From NCBI RefSeq assembly GCF_965363235.1, contig NC_134847.1:51150805-51214804 (forward strand): a stretch of DNA of 64,000 bases, in the 5' to 3' direction. The DNA is from Mytilus galloprovincialis. Lineage: Eukaryota > Mollusca > Bivalvia > Mytilida > Mytilidae. Shown one piece after another: positions 43,862 through 54,500 of this stretch (within the stretch, counting starts at the first letter, position 1; each line of letters opens with the position of its first letter). Position numbers and translations under genes: made by a program. The notes under the pieces are model-generated. The model had not been told where the DNA came from. It was given only the letters and a program-made list of their open reading frames with translations, and did not search any database.

Positions 43862-44620
43862 ATTGTATTGTAGAAAAAGGTCTGTTACTATGAATGACTC
43901 TAAAAATTATTGCTTCATGTTCTTGACATTTATGTTAACCTAACAATTTTCTCAAAGCAAAATTCTCATCTGCTTTTATTTTTATAAAGATTTGAAAATT
44001 AAGAATGCATTATTGCTGTTTGTTTGAATAAAAGAAGAATAAATTTGATGAAACTGAAGAAAAAAAGTAGTGCTCAGTGGCAAAGTTAACATTTTTAATT
44101 AATACATGTAAACTATATATAGTAGAAATATGTGATAGGAATATTTAAGCTTCTAGTCTCAAGATTCTTCAATGATCAGTTTGAATAAGAGATATTATTA
44201 AAATTATGATATTTTAAGATATATGTAAATACCTTTGTTGCTTCTTTAAAGAAAAAAGAGGTATTTGTTATGCTAATATAATAATAGTGCTCAGTGGCTA
44301 TTTAGTGTTTGAATTCCAAATATATACTGTACATAGTTAAAGGTCCAAGTTCAATTTTAAGTTCTGATATATCAAAAATATATTCTTTGGAAAAACAATT
44401 TATTTTGGATTCTTTTTTATATGGAAGTGCTCGTGGTTCATTATTTTTTGGTTTCCAAAATTTATATACTGTACATAGTTTATAACTTTATAGTTCAAGT
44501 TAAACTTTTAATTTTGTTATATATCATATATATCTTATGATAAAAAAGGGTTATTTTTTAGGACCTTTTGATATGTTTGTTAGTGCTAAGTGGCTCATTG
44601 TTATTTGGATTCCAAATATA
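43862..44620. other. 3' UTR and downstream region of the HECT gene
   Basis: AT-rich, no coding segment. A block (GTGCTCAGTGGCAAAG, GTGCTCAGTGGCTATTTAG, GTGCTAAGTGGCTCATTG) recurs three times near 44071, 44287 and 44583, which suggests a degenerate tandem repeat of about 200-300 bp. Confidence 0.45.
44027..44043 (+). terminator. Poly(A) signals of the HECT gene
   Basis: Two AATAAA hexamers (44027-44032 and 44038-44043), 166-182 nt after the HECT stop codon, in the right orientation. They are the first canonical signals downstream. Confidence 0.55.
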
Positions 44621-44830
44621 CTGTGGATTCATTATTATTTATTGGATACCAATGTTCGTGGATTTCGTGGGTACAGCAGAACCACGAAATTAAATGTTCA
44701 ACGAATACAAACTTTTATTAAGGTTTATATATACAGACTCTGCAAAACCATTAAATTAAATATCCACGAATATGCAAGATTTTCTTAATCCACGAAAATT
44801 GGTACCCACGAACATAAATGAATCCACAGT
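44621..44830. mobile_element. MITE, CTGTGGATTCATTATT family (copy 2)
   Basis: The left end CTGTGGATTCATTATTATTT pairs with the right end AATGAATCCACAG, and inner blocks GATACCAATGTTCGTGGATT and CCACGAAAATTGGTACC pair too. It is flanked by TATA on both sides, fitting a TA target duplication. Confidence 0.85.
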
Positions 44831-44895
44831 ATACTGTACATACTTATTTTATGTTTAATTTATTTATCAAATGATGTTGATAATGTGATAATATA

Positions 44896-45188
44896 GGGTT
44901 ATTGCATGAATATTGGGGAATATTGTCCCGAGTAGAATTTTATATTGCACGAGCTTGTGAGTGCAATATATGTTCTACGAGGGACAATATTCCCCAATAT
45001 TCATGCAATAACCCTTTTATTGTATAGCAATATAATATTTGAAAGTACAAATTGGTTTAAACTGAGATTTTGACATTGATGACGTCATGAATTTTGAAGA
45101 TTTATTGCACTAGTGCAATATTGGAATTTATTGCACGCTAACTTTTGGTTACTTTCTGTGGGAAATATTATATTGCTATACAATAAAT
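44896..45188. mobile_element. Double hairpin rich in TTGCAC/GTGCAA motifs
   Basis: First hairpin 44896-45014: GGGTTATTGCATGAATATTG and its perfect partner, with arms of about 42 bp. Second inverted pair: TTATTGTATAGCAATATAAT near 45018 and its partner ending at 45188. Between them lie further ATTGCAC/GTGCAAT pairs. Probably one or two nested miniature elements. Non-coding. Confidence 0.75.
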
Positions 45189-45689
45189 AAAATTATTTCA
45201 CTTTCAAAGTCTATTGTTCTGACTCACTATTTATAACAAGGCTCTTAACTATTGCTGCTTATATTATCATTGATGTTGTGTCTTGATGAAAAATAAAATT
45301 ATCAGCCTTCAAACTAATTGTTACTATTATCTATGTTATTTAAATATCCATGTCAAACTTGCAAAATTGAGTAGTTTGTTTACTGCTCACATTGGTTGTG
45401 AGTGTCCATAAATGGACAGTTACACCATTTAAGTTTTTTTAACACCATATACATAGATAACATATTAGTTGTATCAGAGAAACAATTCTTAGTTTGAACA
45501 AAAGAGTTATATGAATCAGGAAGCCAGTTAATACAACATATAAAGTAGACTAATAACCTGTAGCACCTGAGAAACTGAAGTAACCAAGCAAACAAGACAT
45601 GCCTTTAAAAGATTATCTTTCCAGACACATATTTTAAGAGCATTGATTTTGTTGCCCATCCAGTTTTTTTTTCATAATAGTGTGACCTC

Positions 45690-45960
45690 TTATTTTGCTT
45701 GTCATTTGTTGCTGACGCTAGTGTCCGTTTTTTACGATAGTAATGGGGCATTATGTTTTTCTGGTTTGTGGGTCCGTTTGTCTGTCTGTTCGTTTGCCCC
45801 ACTTCAGGTTAAAGTTTTTGGTTAAGGATGTTTTTGATGAAGTTGAAGTCCAATAAACTTGAAACTTAGTACACATGTTCTCTATGGTATGATCTTTCTA
45901 ATTTTAATGCCAAATTACAGTTTTCACCCCAATTTCCCGGTCAAGTGAACAAAGAAAACG
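45690..45960 (+). repeat. GGGGCAT hairpin-family repeat (diverged copy)
   Basis: GATAGTAATGGGGCATTATG followed by TTCTGGTTTGTGGGTCCGTT and a TAAAGTTTTTGGTTAAGGAT body. It corresponds to 1977-2262 in the opposite orientation. Confidence 0.6.
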
Positions 45961-46552
45961 AAGAAATTGTCTTTCAATCACGTTATTGGTTATGTCTTGA
46001 TAATTATTTAAATACTGACCATTTATAGATTTCTACAGGCATCTGTGAAAGCTCTGCATTGAAAGCTAGACCTGTAACTACATCTTTTTTTTACATGTAT
46101 CCACCGTATGTGATCTTCATTGGGGAGTTCTGTTTTTTTTGGAGTATAATCCTTTAGAAAATATGTCATTTGTGTACCCACTAAGTTCATTACAATTGGT
46201 ATCCAAAGAATAATAATGAATCCACAGAAATCACAATTCTCATAACCATGAATGTTTTACAATTCCAGAGTTATGACCTTTACAAATAGAACAAGAATAT
46301 GTCCAAAGTATACATAATGTAGGATCAATATGTCTCACTTTTGCAAAAGTCTCAGGCTCAACAAAAATTTAGAACCAGGTGGAATAAAACCTAATGAACA
46401 ATCAAGACTTACATCAAATAAAGTAGAACTAGTGGTTGTAGTATTAAACATATAATTTACCACAAGTGATATTCCATTCACAAATTCTCAACTTGGTGAA
46501 ACCCACTGTAAAAACATGTGCAATTTGGAAGATATGCATGTAGTTATCTTTT

Positions 46553-46640
46553 TTATGCCCCACCTACGATAGTAGAGGGGCATTATGTTTTCTGGTCTGT
46601 GCCTCCATTCGTTCGTCCGTCCGTCTGTTTTCTCACATGT
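46553..46640 (+). repeat. GGGGCAT hairpin-family end
   Basis: TTATGCCCCACCTACGATAG then TAGAGGGGCATTATG forms the terminal hairpin, followed by a CCGTCCGTCTG tract. Only this end is present; the body is missing or diverged. Confidence 0.65.
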
Positions 46641-46699
46641 CTCAGTCACTGGACAACAGACATACAACACATAATATTTGTATTTGTATAAAGGGTATG

Positions 46700-48547
46700 A
46701 AGTATCAAGTTATTACATCTTTGACCATTGACCAAATTTAGAAACAAAAGTATCTCAACTTTAAAAGAACCTAATATTCAAATATTACAGAATAAGAATA
46801 GGAAATTATTCTTTTATATAAAAGATAAGATATAATTTAATACCAATTAAGGGCCCACACGGGGCATATTGAGAATACAAGTATAAAGAAAAAGAACATT
46901 TATTAGCATAAATACATAGAATTTACATACTGTTTACACAATAAAAATACAATTAGATATTAAAAAAACAACTTGATTTATAGTATATAATATATTGTAT
47001 TTTATATAGAAAATTAATACTCTAGTTCTAACTCATGTTGACTTGAATAAAATTTCAACCACATATACATTTTGAATGCACAAATGTGGTCATTTCTGAA
47101 TTAAGACAATGCCAAAATAAAACAGATCTACATAGCTGTATTCTCTATAAATGGTTCGATCACCTGTCAGGACTTTATTTTGGTATTGCAAATAATTAGG
47201 ATTTCTTGGACTGTTTAGATATCTACATTTTTGACAAAAGATTGATGTATCCTGGATAATATTGGTTAGGATTTGATTTATGAAAATTATTATGTACATG
47301 TGGAAATGTATAACAAGAGTGCACACACTGTAATGTCTCGCCTTCTTCACTAATCATTGATATCATGTTGATAGTCCTTACTATAAAGCTTCATTACAAC
47401 TGTCACATACACTTTACAGAAACCAAGAAAACTAAACATTGACCAATGAACCATCAAAGTGAGGTCCAAGGTCAGATTAACAATGCCAAGCAGACATGTA
47501 CAGCTAACAATTCATCCATACAACAAACATAGTTGACCTATTGTTAATAGTTAAAGAAAAAGACCAAAACACAAATACAAAAATGAGGTCAAAGTTAGAT
47601 GACACCTGCCAGTTGGACATGTACACTTTACAGTCCTTACATACACTGAATGTACTAGACCTATTGCTTATAGTATCTGAGATATGGAACAAAAATGCAG
47701 GCTCGACAAAAATGGATATTACTATAAGATCATAACTTTGAGTATTATTCATTGTTTTGTTTATTGTTGAAGTGCATTGATCTGAGCCTTTTTCAACTAA
47801 TTTTTACCTACTGTCATAACACCACTTGTACAGTTTCAGTTTAAGGTAGGGTTTGGCACTCATTTTTTTTACCCCTTCCATTAACGCCTGTGCCTGTTCC
47901 CAATCTGGACATATTGTGTCCATAAGCCAATATAAGGGGTTGTCATTGTATCAGTATTTACTTTTGATTTTGTTTTAAATTGTGCATATAAATGAGGCTG
48001 CTTGCATATTTGCATTTTTTTACACTTGTCACTGTGGAATGATTCAAAGCTAAGTATAAAGTGTGGGCTTTTGCTCTGTGTTTAAGGCTGTATACAAAAT
48101 TATTATTAGCAGTAAAATTAAGGGCCTTATTGGGCATACTAGGATTTAAACTATAGATTTGAAAGAGAAAAAAACAGGAATTCATTTATCACAGCATCAC
48201 AACAAATAAGAGAGACTGACAGCTTAGATCATACACTTCATATTCTGTTCAGTAAAACACATAATTCCTGGTATACAAGGGTTAAATCTTGTCAAGGAAT
48301 ACATACTGATATCATTGCTCAAAAATAATTTAATCACACCAATTTAATAGGCGTTTTTTATAACTTGATGGAGAAACCATGCAATTTGCACAGTGAATAT
48401 ACATTTGCACTGAATCTCAGTATATATATATATATGCTTTAATACAAAAGAAGGAGATTACTCCTATATCAAATATTGCATTTATATAAAAGCTTATACT
48501 TTTAATATTACATTTACAGTTATACATTGTATATGAAAAAGTAGTGT
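46700..48547. other. Gene-free stretch 3' of the integrase-type gene
   Basis: AT-rich; the short open frames have no recognisable motif and several overlap antisense. It includes a (TA)n run near 48421. ATTAAA-type signals on the minus strand at 48501-48506 and 48438-48443 could serve the integrase-type gene. Confidence 0.4.
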
Positions 48548-51500
48548 TTAAGTTTGTTTAGACATAACATGGAGCATAACATCTCTAAACACGTCTAGTC
48601 CATGTGATACTGAATATTTTGTTATGTCAATGGTATTCCTTAATTCCGTGAATTCATCTTCTATTAATGGGCAGTTGTCTCTTGGTTTTAAGAAGATTGT
48701 CCCATTCAGTTCAAGGTTTAAAGTTTGAATGACCTCATCAACACGCTCATCGGGTGGATTCTCTATGTTGCGTATGCTGGTGTTCTTTTCTGGATTCCCT
48801 AGTAAAAGTGATTTGAACCACATCATATTTGGTGTTTTGTTACCCTCAGTTCTAATCTTATGGTTATTGTGGGTATTCATCCACTCTCTTAAAGCAAAGT
48901 CAATACGTGGTACGAAAACATACTGCAAGACCCATCTGTGGATACTGTTTGTAGTGTTAAGAATGTTCTGTTCTTCCATAAGACAAAATAGTTTGTAGAA
49001 AACATCAAGGACTTTGATAAATATGTCACGCCATAATCTTTCGATTCTTTGATTGTGGACAGAAGGCCCAGTCATGAAGCTTCCTCTTCCCTCACCGTTT
49101 ACTGAAATCATGAACCGTCCAGTGTCTGCATATTCTGTACCATGGTCAGCTCGTATTCTGCTGGGTACTCCATAGTTCTTCACACCTTGAACAAAAAAGC
49201 ATGCAGCAGCCTTTGATGTGTTGAAAGTTGAAGCCCTTAGGAATGGAATTAGTCTTGAGTGACCATCAATACCGCCATGCACAATTATGCCCCATCTGAA
49301 AAATTAAAAACATTAAATAAAAAAAATTGCAAACTTTCATCTCTTTATCGCAGTGAATGACTTATTATTGGTTATTGAGCTCATATCTTTTCTATTATTT
49401 ATATATCTATAAATAAAAATCTATTCCTATATGTGATGCATGTGCCCATGTGTGTAAGCCAATTTAATGAATAGATATTTTAGGCCTGACTGATGATAAC
49501 AATTTAAAAGGTGGCACTGCCAACTCATTCTTTCCAAACTGCACTCAGGAAGAGGAAACCTTTCAACGCCTTCGCATCAAAATTTCTTCATCTTTTGACC
49601 CCATCAGAGCTATCATATATAAAAATTGTGCATTAACAGCCAGGTGTTATACACCAACACTTTTTACATCACTATGACAATGAGGGCAATCCAATGTATT
49701 GTTTCTGCAAGATTTCTACATACACAACTTTTGTTTTTGACTGTTAACTGATTTATACATACACTGATATTATTGAGTGCAAAATAAAATTTCTATTTGC
49801 TTTTTATGAAATTCATTTCTTAAATGTTTTCGTTAAGAACATAAATTAATAATATGAATATTTTTATCGTTAGAAATATATATTTATTATATAAACACAA
49901 GTAAAAAATCACTGATAATATCTATGTACACATACAGAATAATCAGGGTAACCTGTACACATGCAGAAAAATATCTCAAGGATGTACATAGTGTTACATG
50001 TTAATCTCCATAAAAAAGATAAACAATTTTTTATGTATTTCTATATGTTTTTCTGAACTTTTAGTGATTCCCTATATAATCAAACATAATTATTTTCCAA
50101 AAAAGGGGAGGGGGCAGGGCCCCTCTGGATCAGCCTATGAACCTACATGTAAAAGTACATTTGTACAGCAGGAACAAGAACTTCTTTTTTAAATCCTTGA
50201 AAAATGATCTATGTTAAATGTATATTTTCGATTGGACTATATCGCGATTCACATGTCATGATTCAGAGACCTTCACACTAAATCACTATTTATATCATTT
50301 AATCTTGAAACTGTTCACCTATATCTGCATGTAAATGTACATCCACATAAGATATCTATTCAGTAGCCACAGTCATAATCATGATAATCAATACCAACCT
50401 GATGAGTGAATGATGAGTGTCAACATGCCAAACTGAGTTTGCAGTGGGGACACTGTATTGACGCCTTTGAATAGTACATGACCATCTTGTAGCAGTTCCA
50501 AGTGGGTCTACTCTGCCTAATATGTCTCTGCATCTCTGACGCTGAACATTTACTCCTTTAGTTTTTAAATAGGCTTGGACCTCTAAAGCACCTATTAAAA
50601 TAAATAGTAAAGGGGTTTTCATACTTTTTTGCTATTACATTGTCAAATGAAACTAATGCAGTACTACAATGCATAACACATTTAACAATGGACAAACCTT
50701 TTAAATTACTTTTACAACATTGAACAAGGCGAAATAGAAAGTCTAATCTTTAACCAGTATTAATAAATCAATGTTATTTAATTTGAGCATGCAAATTGAA
50801 GATAATGTTATATATTTTACCCTGCTTATATATATATATAATTACTGTTAATGCATTGGCTCAACAAAACTTTTATGATGAGAGTTCCAGATACTATATA
50901 AGTTTGAAAGTTTGGCCACTAAATGCCACATGTTTTAGGTGGTAGCTAACTCAAGTCGAAATAAAAAGAAGTGGCATGAGTGCAATTAGGCAATGTTCCA
51001 TCAAAACACAATGTTGTTGAAGATAACAATTATATGTTGTAGTATGGCCTTCAATGCTGAGTCATAGCTAAATGTCGATCAGCTTCAATCATATACCTTT
51101 TTTCTGATAAACTTACCTCTCATAAGATATACAGTATACAAAACTATAATACTAACCTGCATTTGGATGATCTCTATTATAATCTGAGATTAATCCCTGA
51201 AGCTCATCATCTGGCATGTTTGAGAAGGAGGATCTTATCTGTATGTTGTTTTCTTTTAGTTTACGATACAGCGTGTTAACATGTATAACACCACCAAGAA
51301 GTCCATCTTCAGCAATCTGTTTAACAGTAAACCCAAGTTGTAGAAGCTGTTGAAACTTTGTCATGTCAATGTCTAGCTGGTTTCTACCTTTACCAAACTG
51401 GTTTGGTATGGTTTGGCCTATAAGTACACAGAAAAATAACTCAAAAATTAATATGTCATGTTCAAATTCTTAAACAGTTGAATATTGAATATTTAAGCTT

Positions 51501-54500
51501 GATAATGTATGATTTGGATTGTGATCAGATTTTTGACACATTATAGGTTTATGACACAAAATAATTGGTCAAAGATCTTTAAAGTTTTAGATGGGACATT
51601 TAATTTACCTAGAATGGTATGATATCCAAAATCATACATGGTAATTCAGTATTATATAAAACAAATGGAGAAAAGGCAATGCATCCCTTTTGACACAGAT
51701 GATTCCCCTGCTGGCATACAGCATTAACATTTGTTTTATATAAAACTGAATTACCATGTATTATTTTGGATATCACACCATCCAAGGTAAATTAAATGTC
51801 ACCATTTTTTAAACCTTAATTGTAGCCCACTTGTGTTGGGAGCAGCCAATTTGATTGTTTAGACATACATGTAGTAAGATCGGAATCTGGATCTGAATCG
51901 GGATTGGAAGGAAACAACCGTTTCTCAGAATTTAAAGAAAAATACCAGGTCAGGGTTTTGAGTCCCTGTCAGTTATGCAACAGGAAACAGACATATTTTT
52001 TTTTGGCCTTATACTTGAGTTTTGTGATACATAGTTTTGTGTATAGATTTGACAACCCTTGGTTTGGGCAAACTTAAGTTACAGGACAGAAAAAATTAAA
52101 GAACCTTAGTGAGCGTGCTCACATACCCCACCGTCCCCACATTGTCATTGGAGAAATGAAATAAGTGTAAGAAAAGAAAATTGTATAACAAAAAAAAATT
52201 GAATCATAATTTTCTGTCAATATGCACATCTACATAGTATGTCCTTATTATCTACAAAGTTTCATGAAATTCTGTTGTGTGGTTTCAGAGGAGTTGCGAT
52301 TACAAACTGTTGCAAAAGTACATTGAAGCAAATAAGTTCAAAGGAGCACAACTCCTAGAAAGAAAAAAAAATCGTAATTTCCTATCAATATGCATGTCTA
52401 CATAGCATGTCCTTATTATCTACAAAGTTTCATGAAATTCTATTGTATGGTTTCAGAGAAATTGCGATGACAAACTGTTGCAGTAGTACATTAAAGCAAA
52501 TAAGTTCAAAGGGGTGTAACTCCTGGAAAAAAATTGAATCATAATATCCTGTCGATATGCACATCTAAGATGTATTCTATGTAGTATGTCCTTATTATCT
52601 ACAAAGTTTCATGAAATTCTGTTGTGTGGTTTCAAAGGATTTGCGATGACAAACAGTTGCAGTAGTACATTAAGTAAATAAGTTCAAAGGGGTGTAACTC
52701 CTAGAAAAAAAATTGAATCGCAATTTCCTGTCAATATGCACAACTACATAGTATGTCCATATTATCTGAAAAGGTTGCGTGAAATTCTGTTGTGTGGTTT
52801 GAGAGGAGTTGCGGTGACAAACTGTTGCAGTAGTACATTAAAGTAAATAAGTTCAAATGGGCGTAACTGTTGCAGTAGTACATTAAAGTAAATAAGTTCA
52901 AATGGGCGTAACTCCTAGAAAAAAAATTTAATCGCAATTTCCTGTCGATATGCACAACTACATAGTATGTCCTTATTATCTGAAAAGGTTTCGTGAAATT
53001 CTGTTGTGTGGTTTGAGAGGAGTTGCGATGACAAGAAACAGGACTGACGGACGGACTGACCAAAAACAATTAACCCTTCGCAACCTGTTGCGTGGGGTAT
53101 AATAAATAAATTATAATATAAAGGGGCATAACTCTATGATAATTAAAGTGACACTATCCAAATTCAACTTGATTTGTGTTTTGTGGTTATAAGCAAATGT
53201 GTATAAGTTTCAAAAAATTTGGTTGAGGCAACTCAAAATTTTGCTTTTTTACCAATTAAGGGGCAACCCAAAAACAGGTTGTCTTGATCATCTGAAAATT
53301 TTAGAGCAGATACATGTAGATGTTGACCTGTTTAGTATACCCCCGTGTCAGATTTGCTCTAAATGCTTTGGTTTCAGAGATATAAGACAAATTCTACATT
53401 TTAGGCCTATGTTCTATTTTAAGCCATGATGGCCATCTTGGTAGGTTAGTGGGATCACTGGACACATTTTTAAACTAGATACCCCAATGTTGATTGTGGC
53501 CAAGATTGGTTTAAGTAATCATTTTGCCCAGTACGGCAGTAGTTTCAGAAGAGAAAAGATTTTTGTAAAAGTTAACCATGAAGGATGACGAGGGAGGCCC
53601 AGTGATGAGAAAAGCTCACTTGGCCTTTCAGGCTAGGTGAGTTAATACGGAAAACAATAAATAAAAATATTTCTCTCTATACTATCTTTTGATTGTAATA
53701 ACCTTCTGTCCAAGTTTGGTAAAAATCTAGGATAGTTTATGAATCTAGTAAATATTTTTAAATTTACAAAACTTTAACTGCAGACTGTATGCAATGTTAA
53801 CTAGAAAAAAAACTCAGTCTGTTTATAAAAAAAAATACCTAAAAAAAAGAACAAAATTTTTACAAAGTTATCTTCTAGAAACTAGCTTTTGATCATAAAC
53901 AAGCTTCTGTAATCCAGGATAGTTTAAGCAAGTTATCAAAATTTTAAAAACTTAAATTACTAAGTGAATGTAATGTTTCCTATCAAAAATTCAGTCCATA
54001 CAAAAAATTGGATTTAATTTTTTTTTACTTCGAGATACTATCTTATGTCAGATCATAACAATAGGCTGTCAAGAGCCTGAATTGCTCACCTGTATTTCAC
54101 AAAAGAAGATTTTTAAAGGTTAGCAAACTTGAAGAACACATTGTGTAAAATTGTCTTTAAGGGTAATTACTTCTAAATTAAAGGGGTCAATTGACAAATA
54201 TGGACTTTTTAACGTTTTTGTAGATCTTACTTTGCTAAACATCATTGCTGGTACAGTTTATATCTAGCTATAATAATATTCAAGATAATAACAAAAAACT
54301 GAAAAATTTCCTTAAAACTACCAATTTAGTGGCAGCAACCCAACAATGGGTTGTTCTATTCGTTTGAAAATATCAGGACTGATACATTGTACATGTTGAA
54401 CAATTTCACCCCATGTCAGATTTCCTCTAAAAGTTTAGTTTTTTATATAAGCCCAACATCTAGACTATTTTTAGCCATGGTGGCCATGTTTGTCGATGGA

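Noticed and set aside
48548-49295. Reading the integrase-type gene as part of a retrovirus-like or LTR element
   Set aside because: No reverse transcriptase, protease, capsid-type frame or long terminal repeats were recognised nearby; the spliced gene stands alone.
52731-53069. 112-codon open frame with an exact internal duplication
   Set aside because: It lies in the tandem units of the pearl-like element, and the duplicated YAHLNLFTLMYYCNS segment is the 49-bp repeat duplication.
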